A DNA stretch of 64,000 nt from Cymbidium sinense (GCA_021442155.1 CM038216.1:85594945-85658944), one strand, 5' to 3'; counted from the stretch's first letter, positions 1-12,060 are shown. Numbers and translations: made by a program. Notes: generated by a model not told the origin, from the sequence alone.

Positions 1-637
1 AAAAGATGCAAAGACTAATAGGTCTAAAATCACCCCAAGATTCAGGATTGTTGGTTTTGGGAATAAGGACAATAGAAGTACTTGCAAAATATCTGGGAAT
101 AGAGCTGCCATCAATGAAATCAATAACAACGTCAACAAGATCAGATTTAATAAAAGGCCAGCAATGTTGAAAGAAATGAGTCGTAAAACCATGCCAAATG
201 AATGTGTTCATGCTATTGAGAGTACTACTAATCTCTGCTTCCGAGGGACGCATAGTGAGCAAATGGTTATCATCATTGTTAATCATAGAAGGGATTTGAT
301 AGGTGTTGAAGGGGGTTTCTAACGAAGGATTAGAGTTTAATAAATTTTGAAAGTGATGTATGATAGATTCCTTAATTTCATTATTATCAGTTATCCGGCC
401 ATCATTAGAGTTCTTAATTTTCTTAATCTAGTTTAAAGCTTTCCGTTTATTATAAATATCATGGAAATACCTAGTGTTTCTGTCACCATCAGCAATATGT
501 TTGCTAGCGGCTTTTTGATGCCAATAGGTTTCCTCCATATTTTGGTAATTAATCAAGCTATCTTTGGCAATGCTCAACTCATCAAGCTCGACGCTTAATA
601 CCTCTTCAAAAGAACAAACCACTTGTTCCATAGCTTT
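1..637 (-). pseudogene. LINE copy 1 linker and start of reverse transcriptase
   Basis: Between endonuclease and RT, the frame 631-428 carries YWHQKAASKHIADGDRNTRYFH, a version of the conserved block that precedes the RT in plant L1 elements (usually K.R..W..eGD.NT.FFH). Sequence 1-70 on the minus strand reads VLIPKTNNPES and then WGDFRPISLC, the canonical first RT motif. The catalytic FADD-type block would lie left of the window. The segment between 70 and 427 is in mixed frames. Confidence 0.88.
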
Positions 638-737
638 AAGATTGGTAAAAAGATTTTTTAAAATATGCTTGTTCCACCAATTGAGGTTTTATTTAAGCCT
701 CTTGAGCTTAAACCAAAGTTGAATCATGCCTTTAAAA

Positions 738-1520
738 TTATCTCAGAATGTGAGATCCAATAGTGAAAACAACATTCGTGAAATCGCCATGTTGGGTCCA
801 CATATTTTGGATTCTAAAAGGTGAGGGAGTTGAAGGGTTAAGGGGGGGTGTTTTGATAGAGATCAAAAGAGGAGCATGATCAGACAAAGTTCTGCTCAAA
901 TTCTCAACAGAAGTAAGAGGCCATTGATTGATCCAAAGAGAATTGAAGAGGGTCCTGTCAAGACGCTGCCAAAGTCTAGAGTTATGCCACATGTAATCAG
1001 ACCCTGAAAAACTAATGTCAATCCAATTGCAATCTAGGATCATATTTGAGAAGTCTTCCATGGAATGGAGGTTAGGAGAACATCCTCCCTCCTTCCTAAG
1101 AAGCAATGATAGTGTTGAAATCACCCCCAACCAACCAGGGAAGGTTAACCGAGGAGGCGAAGGTTCTTAAGTGATTCCAAAGGATATTCTACTCTATTAC
1201 AAGAAGCATAGATAAAGGAACCAAAAGCTGAAAACTCACCTAATGAGATTTTGACATTAACCAATTGATCAAGATCATCAATGGAAATGGTGATGGAATT
1301 ATTCCAAAACACCAAATTTTATTATTAAGATTGAAGAAGAAATTTTGAAATCCAAGCGATCTAGCAACATGGGCAATCTTGGAAGAGTTAATGAAAGGCT
1401 CAATAATAACAAGAAATTTGAAGTTATGAGCGCAACAGAGGCTCCTAACATGGTGCAGACAGGGAGAGTCCCACAACCCCGGATATTCCAAATAAGAAAA
1501 TTTATCATAATAAAAAACCA
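738..1520 (-). pseudogene. LINE copy 1 apurinic-type endonuclease domain, frameshifted
   Basis: The endonuclease nicks target DNA for target-primed reverse transcription. Visible motifs in order are LIWNIRGCG (about 1475-1500), then in another frame FLVIIEPFINSSKIAHVARSL (about 1350-1420), VGGDFNTIIAS (about 1100-1135), and SDHAPLLI (about 870-890). These correspond to the conserved Asn, Glu, GDFN and SDH residues of LINE endonucleases. The switch of frame between NIRG and the VIIEP segment, and again before GDFN, shows at least two frameshifts. It is assigned by motif order only. Confidence 0.87.
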
Positions 1521-1589
1521 AAAAGGAAAAGGTAAGAAAAAAAAAGGAAACAAAAAAAGGAAGAGGGGAGGACATAATTATTTATGAGG

Positions 1590-3044
1590 TGTTAGAGAAG
1601 AACGTGTGGTTCTAGTGAAGTTATTATTAGTCATTTTAGCTTTATAAGATTTTTTTATAATACAGCTTGAAGGGTCTATCATCCAAAGTATCTCCATCGA
1701 AAGGGATTGGTTTTGGTATCCGTAATAGAGTAGTATCGTCAATATTTTAGTAGTGGTGATTTCTCCTTCTTCAAGATCGAGAATGAGAAATTTGGATTGC
1801 CTAAGTATCACTCTATAGAGAAATAGAAGGGGAGGTTCTTGCACCATTAATAGTACAAATATCATTTTCGTTACAATGATGAATATTCAAATTTTGGTCT
1901 GAAACCAAAGGATCAATATTATTTTGATCCAATATAAGATTCCCATTCAAATTGTCATTAAGATTCAAATGAAGCAAAGGATTATCATGAGAAGCCAAAT
2001 TATTACAAGTAGGAGTAGTGCTAGGTAAGTTATCATTAGTTTCTGCACACACCTCAATAGTAGTATTTATACCAAGCTTAGAATGTTTTTCATTAGACAA
2101 ATTAATAGGTAATAAAAGGGTAGGTGTAGGAGGATGAATTCCATTATGAGTAGCTTTAGGAACATAAGCTAACTTATTAGTTTTCCCAGTTCCAAGAGAG
2201 GTATTAGTATCCTGTGATATATTCTTTTTAAGGTTAGGGTGTAGCACAAAGCATTCAGAATGATCATGACCATGGATCTTACAGTGAGTGCAAAAGATAG
2301 GGAAATTTTCAAATTCTACTTTCTGATTATATATGAATTTTTTCGAACCAATCCAAACTTCTTTGGGGTATTTTTTGGTAATGTCAATCTCAACCAAGAT
2401 GCATGCAACAGATGGTCGAGATCTAGCGGCAGTGGCTTGATCAATTTGAAGGGGTCTACCAAATAAAGCCCCAACCGCAAACAAAACTTGGTGAGTAACA
2501 TAGTGAATTCTCATGTTGGGAAAAGCAAGCCATAAAGGAATAATAGGGATTCCTCTTTGACATCAAAAAGGGGTGATCATTTCAAGAGCCGCATTTGACA
2601 ATTATACACAAAATAGGAGTGATGAGCAAAGACTCAAGAATAATCTAAATCATTTGATAACTGAATGAGGATATGTCGAGGATCAATCAGCCCTATAGTG
2701 AAGACTCCCGAAAGCTTTAAGCAATGGAAGAAAGATCAAATATTATCTAGAGTAGGGCTTCGTAAAGAGAATTTACCAACCAAGGAGAACTTAAAAGGCT
2801 TATCTAATTTCTCCACATCCTGGTCAGAACACATGACAGCCGGCAATCCACAGAAAGAGGTTGAAATTACGTTAACCGAGGCATTAGGGCAAGGGATCTT
2901 ACCAGAAAGAGCATCCTTAAAGGACATGACAGTAGGCGCATTAACGGTTGCAATCAGATCCAAAATACCTTTAGGCTTGGAGGTTAAAGCCGGCGCATCC
3001 AGGAGTGACGAGTTCGATTGCATGGAGAGCGATGCCTCCGCCAT
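1590..3044 (-). pseudogene. LINE copy 1 ORF1 (DUF4283 + CCHC zinc knuckle), broken
   Basis: ORF1 of plant L1 LINEs encodes an RNA-binding, gag-like protein. A Met at 3044 opens a frame reaching a DUF4283-type segment with VGKFSLRSPTLDNI at about 2740-2785. A frame change follows; the next frames carry IGLIDPRHI-like and PIIPLWLAFPN pieces. The open frame 2514-1813 then has GRPLQIDQATA, RPSVACILVEIDI and the knuckle CTHCKIHGHDHSEC (CX2CX4HX4C). The tail to about 1590 is Asn/Pro-rich, as is usual for this protein. At least two frame disruptions make it a pseudogene. The domain order matches the family; the C-terminal limit is uncertain. Confidence 0.85.
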
Positions 3045-3230
3045 TGAACGATCTAGTGAGAATCACATAAGCAACTAGAGGAAGCGCAAACAAGCAATAA
3101 AATATCGATCACGATCAGGGTGACCCGCAATGCGGACAAACTGCAGAGAATTGCTCGGGAACACAAAATCGCCATAAAATTTCCAGAGAGGGAGTGCAAC
3201 TGAGAGGAGAGAGGGGGTTTTATTATGTTT

Positions 3231-4287
3231 AAGTTTAGGGTTTAGGGTTTAGGGTTTAGGGTTTAGGGTTTAGTGTTTAGAGTTTAGGGTTTGGGATTTA
3301 GGTTTTAGGGTTTAGGGTTGTAGATTTTAGGGTTTAGGGTTCAGGGTTTAGGATATAGGATTTAGAGTTTAGATTTGGGGTAAGTTTTGTGGTTAGTGGT
3401 TTTGTGGTTAGTAGTTTGTGATTTAAAGTTTAAAGTTTTTTATTTGTTTTTATTTTTTACATTATTATATTATTTTAAATTGTTTTATTTTTTATTTTAA
3501 ATTAAGTAAACTCGTAGGTTTTTTTTATTTTGTTTATTTATTATTTATTTTAGTTTATTTTATTTTTTGTTTTTATTTTAGTTTATTTTTTTATTTAGTT
3601 TAGTTTATTTATTTTAGGTTTATTTATTTTAGTTTATTTTACTCGTTTACTTTTAGTTAGTTTTATTTTTATTTTTAAGGTTAATGTTTTATTTTTTATT
3701 TTAGGTTTATTTTTAAATTTTATTTCATAGTTTAGGTTCAGGTTTACTTTTGTATCATTTTATTTTATTTAGTTTAGGATTTAGGTTTAGTTTATTTTAG
3801 GTTTAGGTTTAGGTTTTAATTTTGTTTTTATTTTATTTTATTTTATTTTTGATTAATTTTATTTTTATTTTACATTTATTTTTATTATATTTCGGTCTAT
3901 ATTTTTAGGTTTATTTAATTTAATAGTTTAGTTTAGGTTTTTATTTATTTTATTTTATTTTAGTTTAGTTTTATTTTTTATTTTATTTTATTTTTAGGTT
4001 TAGGTTTAAGTTTACGTTTAGGTTTTAGTTTAAGTTTTTATTTTATTTTATTATTTATTTTACTTTGGTTTATGTTTGTTTATTTATTTTCTATTCAGGT
4101 TTTATTTAATTTAGGTTTAAGTTTTTAGGTTTTTATGGTTTAGGATTTGGATTTAAGTTTTAGGGCTTAGGGTTGTAGATTTTAGGATTTAGTGTTTAGG
4201 GTTTAGGTATTAGGGTTTAGGGTTTAGGGTTTGGGGTTTAGGTTTCAGGGTTTAGGGTTGTAGATTTTAGGGTTTAGGGTTTTTTTA
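3231..4287. repeat. Telomere-like array + T-rich monomer + telomere-like array
   Basis: Five perfect TTTAGGG units at 3234-3268, then degenerate variants to about 3380. A T-rich, nearly C-free monomer follows. It opens at about 3500 with AATTAAGTAAACTCGTAGG, the word that starts most monomers here, and runs to about 4140. Telomere-like variants return to 4287. The monomer consists of words such as TTTATTTTAG, TTTAGG and TTTATTTT in a fixed order. I see no coding potential. This block sets the pattern for all similar blocks below. Confidence 0.85.
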
Positions 4288-6140
4288 ATTTATTTTACAT
4301 TTTAAAATTTTATTTATTTTGTTTTTAGTTTAGGTTTATTTTAGTTTATTTTTTTATTTTATTTAGGTTTATTTTATTTTTATTTAGTTTAGGTTATTTT
4401 ATTTTAGGTTTTTTATTTTATTTATTTTGGTTTTTATTTTTTAAGTTATTATTTTAACAACGTAACCGAACGAAGCAATGTACTTTTAGGTTTAGATTTT
4501 ATTTTTTATTTTTAGGTTTAGGTTTAGACTTTTATTTTATTTTTTCTTATGTTTAGGTTTTAGGTTTTTATTTTAGTTTTATTTTTAGGTATTATTTTTT
4601 AGTTTATGTTTAGGTTTATTTTTACTATATTTTATTTTATTTAGTTTAGGTTTAGGTTTAGTTTATTTTAGGTTTAGATTTGAAGTTTTATTTATTTTAG
4701 TTTAGGTTTTCTTAGTTTAGATTTTGGTTTATATTATTATTATTTTAGTTTTAATTTTTTTAATTTAGGGTTTAGGTTTTATTTTTTTATTTATTTTTAG
4801 ATTTTATTTTTGGGATTATTTTTTAGTTTTGGGTTTTTATTTAGTTTTTATTTTATTTTATTTTAGATTTATTTTATTTTTATTTTAGGTTTAGTTTTTA
4901 TTTTTTAATTTGGTTTAGTTTAGGTTTTTATTTATTTTATTTTAGTTTAGGTTTTTATTTTATTTTTTTTTTCTTTTTAGGTTTCACTTTAGGTTTTAGG
5001 ATTTTAGGGTTTAGCTTTTAGGTTTTTATTTTAGGTTTATTTTTAGGTTAAATATTTTTAGTTTATGTTTAGGTTTACTTTTAGTTTATTTTATTTTATT
5101 TAGTTTACGATTTAGGTTTAGTTTATTTCATGTTTAAATTTACTTTTAGTTTATTTTAATTTTATTTATTTTATTTTAGTTTATCTTAGTTTAGGTTTAG
5201 GGTTATATTATTATTATTTTAGGATTAGGTTTTTTTAGTTTAGGGTATAGGTTTTATTTTTTATTTTTTATAGGTTTATTTTTTAGGTTTAGGTTTTTAT
5301 TTAGTTTTAATTTTAAGTTTATTTTTTATTTTATTTTCTTTTTAGATTTAGGTTTTAGTTTATGTTTTTACTTTATTTTATTTTTTCATTTCATTTTAGA
5401 TTTTATTTTTTTATAAATTTTTATTTTAGGTTTTATTTAGTTTCTATTTAGATTTTCATCTTTTTAGGGTTTAAGGTTTAGGTCTTAGGTTTTCAATTTA
5501 GGTTTATTTTAAAGTTTTTTTCAGTTTAGGTTTTGGTTTACTTTTAGTTTATTTTATTTAATTTAGTTTAGTATTTATGTTTAGTTTATTTTAGGTTTAA
5601 GTTTAGGTTTAAATTATTTTAGTTTAGGTTTAGTTTTATTTTATCTTTAATCTAAGTTTAGTTTTTATTTTTAGTGTAGTGTTTGGGTTTTGTTTTTTAT
5701 TTATTTTTAGGTTTATTTTTTTAGGTTTGGCTTTTATTTAGTTTTTATTTTAGATTTATTTTTATTTTTAGGTTTATTTTATTTTTTATTTTAGTTTAGG
5801 TTTTTATTTATTTTATTTAGTTTATTTTTATTTTTATTTTTTATTTTTCTTTTAGGTTTAGGTTTAAATTTTTATTTAGGTTTTTATTTAATATAATTTT
5901 ATCATTCTATTTATGTTTTAGTGTTTTTACTTATTTTATTTTTTGGGTTTATTTACTTTAAGTGTAGGTTTTAAAGTTTTTATGATTTAGGGTTTAAGGT
6001 TTAGAGTTTAGGGTCTAAGGTTTAGGATTTAAGGTTTTTAGGGTTTAGGTTTGTTTAGGTTTAGGTTTTTTTTTGTTAGTTTAGGATTGGGGTTAAGGTT
6101 TAGGGTTTTGGTTTAGGTTAAGGGTTTAGGGTTTTTATTT
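4288..6140. repeat. Fused T-rich monomers followed by telomere-like array
   Basis: About 1.7 kb of T-rich monomer sequence with no telomere-like separator. The monomer word GGTTTTATTTTTTATTT recurs near 4770, 5240 and 5690, so about three partial monomers are joined. A short foreign island at about 4454-4483 (AACAACGTAACCGAACGAAG) interrupts the otherwise C-poor strand. Degenerate TTTAGGG variants run from about 5986 to 6140. Confidence 0.75.
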
Positions 6141-7126
6141 TAATTAAGTAAGTTGGTAGGTTTAGGTTGTTTTTAGTTTATTTATTTTAATTAATTTAGT
6201 TTTTATTTTTTTTTTAGGTTTTATTTTATATTTATTTATTTTAGTTTAGGTTTTTATTTAATTTTTAGGTTTAGGTTTAGTTTAGTTTATATTTTAATTT
6301 AGTTTATTTTATTTTATTTTTCTTTAGGTTTATTTTTATTTTTAGGTTTATTTAAATTTATATTTTTTTTTATTTTTTTTAGGTTTAAGTTTTAGGTTTA
6401 TTTTAGGTTTGTTTTATTTATTTTTTTAGTTTAGGTTTTAGGTTTATTTTTTGGTTTATTTATTTTTATTTATTTAGTTTAGGTTTAGTTTATTTTTTAG
6501 GTTTAGGTTTTATTTATTTTAGTTTAGTTTATTTTTTGTTTAGGTTTAGGTTTATTTTATTTGTTTTTTTTTTAGGTTTAGGTTTTGTTTAGGTTTAGGT
6601 TTATTTTTTTTATTTATTTTTTATTTTATTTTTAGGGTTATTTTTTAGGTTTAGGTTTTGATTTAGTTTTTATTTTATTTTATTTTAGGTTTATTTTATT
6701 TTTATTTTTTATTAGTATTTATTTTGTTTAGCATTTTAATTTTAGGTTTATTTTATTTTTTTATTTTAGTTGAGGTTTTTATTTATTTTATTTTAGTTTA
6801 GTTTTTGTTTTTTATTTTATTTAATTTTTTAAGTTTATATTTATGTTTAAGTTTAGGTTTAGTTTTAAGTTTTAGAGTTGGTTATTATTTTATTTAATTT
6901 TTATATTTTATTTATGTTTTGGTATTTTTATTTATTTTATTTTTAGATTTTTATTTAGTTTAGGTTTAGGTTTTTATGGTTTAGGGTTTAGGGTTTAGGG
7001 TTTGGGGTTTAGTGTTTTATGGTTTAGTGTTTCAGGTTTAGGGTTTAGGGTTGTAGGTTTAGGGTTTAGGGTTTAGGGTTTTAGGTTTATGGTTTATGTT
7101 TTAGGTTTAGGGTTTAGGGTTTTTGG
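6141..7126. repeat. T-rich monomer then telomere-like array
   Basis: The monomer opens at about 6145 with AATTAAGTAAGTTGGTAGG and ends near 6965. TTTAGGG variants (TTTAGGG, TTTGGGG, TTTAGTG) fill 6966-7126 up to the poly(T) of the first GRP fragment. No gene seen. Confidence 0.8.
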
Positions 7127-7378
7127 TTTTTTTTAATAGAGAAAAAATTCAGATTCAACATTTCTTCTTTTCGATTTCATCAAGCAAGTAACCCACTAAG
7201 TTCTTTAAGATAGACAAAAAAATGAGCTGATAGAGCAAATCAAAACCAGATAACTAGAACCATCTCTAAAAGGCTTAGTAAGCGGTGTATCAACCATTGT
7301 TCTATTTCTATAGTTCCCATAACCACCAGCCTCTCGAGATCCACCATAAGCAACAGATCGTATCGACCATTCTTCTAT
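7127..7378 (-). pseudogene. GRP fragment copy 1, rearranged
   Basis: Shortened copy of the recurrent GRP 3' fragment. The T-run at 7127-7134 is the complement of a poly(A) tail. The 3' UTR follows, then a brief coding piece. A second copy of the 3' UTR block (CCATAAGCAACAGATCG plus ACCATTCTTCTATTT) lies after the coding piece, so part of the unit is present twice with the middle lost. The Gly-rich coding region is nearly absent. It looks like an unequal exchange or template switch between GRP fragments. Confidence 0.8.
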
Positions 7379-10300
7379 TTTATTTTTTATTTTTAATTAC
7401 TTTAGTTTATCTATTTTAGGTTTATATTTTTTAGTTAAGGCTTTTTAGTTTAGTTTATTTTCTAGGTTTAGGTTTAGGTTTATGTTTACTTTTTTAGTTT
7501 AGTTTTATTTTTATTTTATTTTTAGGTTTAAGCTTTATTTTTTTTATTTTCAGGTTTTGGTTTATGTTTTTATTTTCTTTTTTTAGGTTTAGGTTTTAGG
7601 TTTTTATTTTAAGTTTATTTTTAGTTTTATTTTTTAGTTTAGGTTCACGTTTACTTTTACTTTATTTTATTTTATTTAGTTTATGATTTAGTATTAGTTT
7701 ATTTTAGGTTTAGGTTTTGGTTTAGGTTTAGATTTTACTTATTTTAGTTTAGTTTATTATAGTTTAGGTTTAGGTTTATTTTATTTTATTTATTTTTATT
7801 TTATTTTAGGTTTAGTTATTATTTTTAGTTTAGAGTTTGGGTTTTATTTTCTTATTTATTTCTAGGTTTTATGCTTAGGTTTATTTTTTAGGTTTAGGTT
7901 TTTATTTAGTTTTTATTTTATTTTATTTTAGGTTTATTTTATTTTTATTTTTATTTATTTTTTTCATTAAGTTTTTTATTCTTAGGTTTATTTTATTTTT
8001 TTTAGTTTAGTTTAGGCTTTTATTTATTTTATTTTTATTTTATTTTTATTATATTTTTAGGTTTAGGTTTAGGTTTTAATTTAGATTTCAATTTTTTACA
8101 TATTTTATTTTTAAGTTTTATTTAGTTTACATTTAAGTATTTAAGTTTTTATGATTTAGGTTTTAGTGTTTAGGGTTTTAGGGTTTAGGGTTTAGGGTCT
8201 AGGGTTTGGGGTTTAGGGTTTAGTGTTTAGGCTTTAGGGTTTAGGGTTTTTAGGGTTTAGGGTTTACTTTTTAGGGTTTAGGTTTAGCTTAGGGTTTAGA
8301 GTTAGATTAGTGTTTGGGCTTTAGGGTTTAGGGCTTTTAGGGTTTATGGTTTAAGGATAAGGGTTAATTTTGGGTTTAAGCTTTAGGGTTTTAGGGTTTT
8401 AGGGTTTAGGGTTTAGGGTTAGGATTAGGGTTTAGGGTTTTGGGTTTAGGGTTTAGGGTTTACGGTTTATGGTCGTAGGTTTTGGGTTGTACGTTTAGGG
8501 TTTAGGGTTTAGGGTTAGTTTTAGGGTTTATGATTTATGATTTAATGTTTAGCGTTTGGGGTTTAGTTTTTTTTTTAAAATTAAGTAAACCGCTAAGTTT
8601 AGGTTTATTTAGTTTATTTATTTTATTTTATATTTTTATTTCAATTTTTTTATTTAGTTTAATTTATTTATTTATTTATTTATTTTAGTTTAAGTTTTTT
8701 TTTTTAGTTTTTTTTTTAACTTTAGGTTTAGGTTTATGTTTATTTTTTAGTTTAATTTTACTTTTATTTTATTTTTTAGGTTTAGGTTTTATTTTTTTCT
8801 TTTTAGGTTTAGGTTTAGGTTTTTATTTTATTTCTTTTAGGTTTATATTTTAAGTTTTTATTTAAGGTTTATTTTTAAGATTTAGTTGTTAGTTTAGGTT
8901 TAGGTTTATTTTTAGTTTATTTTATTATATTTAATTTAGGGTTTAGGTTTAGTTTATTTTAGGTTTAGGTTTAAGTTCTATTTAGTTTAGTTTAGTTTAG
9001 TTTTGTTTAGGTTTAGATTTATTTTATTTTGTTTATTTTACATTTATTTATTTTTTAGTTTTGTGTTTAGGTTTTATTATTTATTTTATTTTAAGTTTAT
9101 TTTGTTTATTTTACATTTATGTTTGATTTTTATTTTAGCTCTTTATTTTTAAGATTATTTTATTTTTTAGTTTAGTTTAGGTTTTTAATTATTTTGTTTT
9201 TGTTTAGTTTATATCTTTTATTTTATTTCACTTTTAGGTTTAGGTTTAGTTTTAGTTCAAGTTTTTATTTTATTTTATTTTTTTCTTTTATTTAGATTTA
9301 GGTATTTTTTATTTATTTATTTTTAGGTTTTATTTTGTTTAGGTTTAGGTTTTTAGGTTTTTAGGGTTTAGGGTTTAGGGTTCAAGGTTATAGATTTAGA
9401 GTTTAAGGTTTTAGGGTTTAAGGTTTAGGGTTTTAGAGTTTAGGGTTTAGGGTCTTAGCCTTTAAGGTTTAGGGTTTAGTGTTAAGAGTTAGTTTTAGGG
9501 TTAGGGTGCTTTTTTTAAAGTAAGTAAACTAGTAGGTTTATGTTTATTTAATTTAATTTATTTTTATTTTTATTTAGGTTTATTTTTATTTTTATTTAGT
9601 TTAGTTTATTTATTTTAGCTTAGGTTTTTTATTTAAGTTTATTTTATAGGTTTAGGTTTATTTTTTAGTTTAGTTTTATTTTTATTTAATTTTTTATGTT
9701 TAGCTTTTATTTTCTATTTTTAGGTTTAGGTTTAGGTTTTTATTTTATTTTTTTAGCTTTAGGTTTTAGGTTTTTATTTTAGGTTTTACTTTTTAGTTTA
9801 AGTTTAGGTTTATTTTTATTTTATTTTTTTATTTAGTTTATGTTTAGGTTTAGGTTTAGTTTATTTTATGTTTAGGTTTCTTTTGATTTATTTATTTTCA
9901 TTTTATTTTAGGTTTATTTTTTTGGTTTAGGGTTTAGGTTTTCTTTTTTATTTATTTTTAGGTTTATTTTTTACGTTTAGTTTTTATTTAGTTTTTATTT
10001 TATTTTATCTTAAGTTTATTTTATGTTTATTTTACATTTAATTTTTATTTTATTTAGGTTTTTTATTCTTAGGTTTATTTTATTTTTTTTAATTTAGTTT
10101 AGGTTTTTATTTATTTTATTTTAGTTTATTTTTTTAAGTTTATTTTTTTTAGTTTAATTTATTTTTCTTTATGAGTTTATTTTATTTTTGCATTTAGGTT
10201 TAGGTTTTAGTTTGGGTTTTTATTTTATTTTATTTTTTTATTTTATTTAGGTTTATGTTTTTAAGTTTTTAGGGTTTAGGGTTTAGCATTTAGGGTTTAG

Positions 10301-10607
10301 GGTTTTAGAGTTTAGGATTTAAGGGTTTACGGTTTAGGGTTAGGGTTTAGGGTTTAGTGTTTAGGGTTTAGGCTTTAGGGTTTAGGGTTTAGGATTTAGG
10401 GTTTAGGGTTTGGGATTTGGGGTTTATGGTTTTAGGGTTTAGGGTCGTAGGGTTGTAGTTTATGGTTTAGGTTTAGTTTTAGGGTTTAGGATTAGGTTTT
10501 TTTTATTATTATTATTTATTTTTAGGGTTTAGGGTTTACATTTAGGGTTTAGGGCTTAGATTTTAGGTTTTGGGTTCATGTTTTAGTTTAGGGTTTAGTG
10601 TTTTTGG
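7379..10607. repeat. Three T-rich monomers separated by telomere-like arrays
   Basis: Monomers lie at about 7379-8150, 8571-9350 and 9516-10260. The last two open with AAAATTAAGTAAACCGCTAAG (8575) and AAGTAAACTAGTAGG (about 9525). The word TATTCTTAGG, marked by a rare C, recurs at about 7978 and 10067. Telomere-like arrays fill 8151-8570, 9351-9515 and 10261-10607. The start-to-start distance of the two complete adjacent monomers is about 945 bp. No gene. Confidence 0.82.
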
Positions 10608-11070
10608 TTTTTTTAACAGAGAACAAATTCAGATTCAACATTTCTTTTTTTTGATTTCATTAGCCAAGTAACACACCAAGTTCTCTAAGGCACAGGCGAC
10701 GACATTGATAAAAAATGAGCATGCATAGAGCAAATCAAAAACTCAAGATAAATAGAACTGTCTCTACTATAAAACGCAGTTCCATAAGCAGCAGTTCGGA
10801 TTGGATGCTCTTCAATTTCTCCAGTTCCCATCAGAACCACCTTGACTTCTCGAGTAGTGGGATCCACCATCATATCCCCGATCTCTCCCTCTGCCACCAC
10901 GTCGGCTGTAACCTCTGTCACTCCTCCCTCCTTCGTAACCAACACTGTTCCGAGCACCACCTCCATATCCACCACAACCTCCAGATCTCCCACCACCCTG
11001 TGATTCTAGCCTTCCCTCCATCTAAACATGGTTGATGGTGATGTTCCTATCGTCAATCTTCTTCCCATTC
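10608..11070 (-). pseudogene. GRP fragment copy 2 (glycine-rich RNA-binding protein 3' end)
   Basis: Antisense copy of the last part of a plant glycine-rich RNA-binding protein mRNA. It holds the end of the RRM, the Gly-rich tail, the 3' UTR and a poly(A) tract (T-run 10608-10614). The frame 11021-10812 is open and reads Gly/Ser/Tyr/Arg-rich with RGRDRGYDGGSHYSRSQGG, ending SDGNWRN and a stop, as in GRP7/8-type proteins. Upstream, the RRM end (normally NGQNLDGRNITVN) is in another frame. It stops at the codon where telomere-like sequence starts. This is the best-preserved Gly-rich frame of the series; no promoter or RRM core is present. Confidence 0.88.
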
Positions 11071-11181
11071 TTAGGGTTTTGGTTTAGGTTTAGGTTTATT
11101 AGGTTTTAGGGTTTAGGTTTATTTTTAAATTTATTTAGTTACTTTAGGTTTAGGTTTAGGGATTGGGGTTTGGGGTTTAAG
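11071..11181. repeat. Telomere-like spacer with post-GRP word
   Basis: Degenerate TTTAGGG sequence containing AAATTTATTTAGTTACTTTA, a phrase that follows GRP copies 2, 3, 4, 6, 12 and 13. It shows that the amplified unit includes flanking satellite as well as the GRP fragment. Confidence 0.75.
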
Positions 11182-12060
11182 ATTTTTTTAAACTCAAATG
11201 ATTTCATAACAAATAATAAATTACCAAAACATGCAAGACATTATCCTCTAACAACTAATAAAACATAATAAAATAAAATGTAATTCAAAAATTCATAAAA
11301 ACATTATTTCACAAAATAATTTAACTCCTAGAAACAATAAAATTTTATTTGATAGAAGCCCAACAAATCTTTGTCAAACAAGCTGAATTCCATATCATCA
11401 TCAGATTCCTTAGCAGGCTCTTCCTTCTTCTCTTCCACTGATGGAGTAGCTTGGCAAAGAGTACCGAAGCATCAGTGCATAGCCACAACAAATTTACTAA
11501 GATCCATCAAATACTGCTTAACCTTATGGGCCTGCGGGTATGTGTAATCAGTGGCAATCATGACGGCGAGGACATTCTTGTAAGTGTTGATGAACATGTG
11601 GGGCGCTGCAGCAAGTTTGGGATAAGAGAGGGCCAGTGAGAGAGAAGTGATCACTGAAAGGCCAATCAAAAACTTCTCGATGAGATCATGTTTAGTGAGG
11701 TCAAGTACCTCAGGACTGAACATCAATCCATCATCATACACAGATTAGATGACAAGTCCATAAGAGAATGGCCTAATCCCCATCTTAGTGAGGAGTGCAG
11801 CCTTTAAGGATCCCACCTCATCACCTTTTTTAATTAGCTTAATCGGGGTGCTAAATTCAACAATACCCTTATTGATCTTAGTTGGGATATTGAGAACCTA
11901 GAAGAAAGAAGTTTGTGAAGGATCTAAACCAATGTTACCTGGAGGAACCACAACATCAATAGGTGCAATAAGACTAACACGGGCAGGAGCACCAACTTTG
12001 TATTTGGCAATTTCTTCACTCACTTCTTTAAGATCACCTTTCATAAAAATCAGCTCAACC
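11182..12060 (-). pseudogene. RPP0: Processed pseudogene of 60S acidic ribosomal protein P0, 5'-truncated
   Basis: P0 (uL10) is the rRNA-binding base of the ribosomal stalk. Minus-strand reading gives, in order, [69 protein letters not shown], a stop, [33 protein letters not shown], then KKEEPAKESDDDMEFSLFD, the conserved P-protein tail. The Ala-rich hinge is shrunken, with a stop after about 11472. No introns are visible. A 3' UTR of about 160 bp ends in a short poly(A) (T-run 11183-11189). Only about the last 200 codons of the usual ~320 remain. Telomere-like sequence abuts both ends. Confidence 0.93.

Larger units (their letters stand above)
1..3230 (-). mobile_element. L1-type LINE copy 1, 5' part, decayed
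   Basis: A plant L1-clade non-LTR retrotransposon read on the minus strand. Its 5' end lies near 3230, and it leaves the window at base 1 just inside the reverse transcriptase. In order it shows ORF1 (DUF4283 fold plus CCHC knuckle), an endonuclease, a linker and the start of the RT. Frames change repeatedly, so it is dead. On the right it abuts TTTAGGG repeats directly (first perfect unit at 3234). The central and C-terminal RT and the poly(A) end lie outside the window. Family assignment is secure from several motifs; the exact 5' end is approximate. Confidence 0.9.

Noticed and set aside
1345..1587. Plus-strand Lys/Arg-rich frame over the LINE copy 1 endonuclease
   Set aside because: Antisense shadow of the minus-strand endonuclease and its T-rich junction with ORF1.
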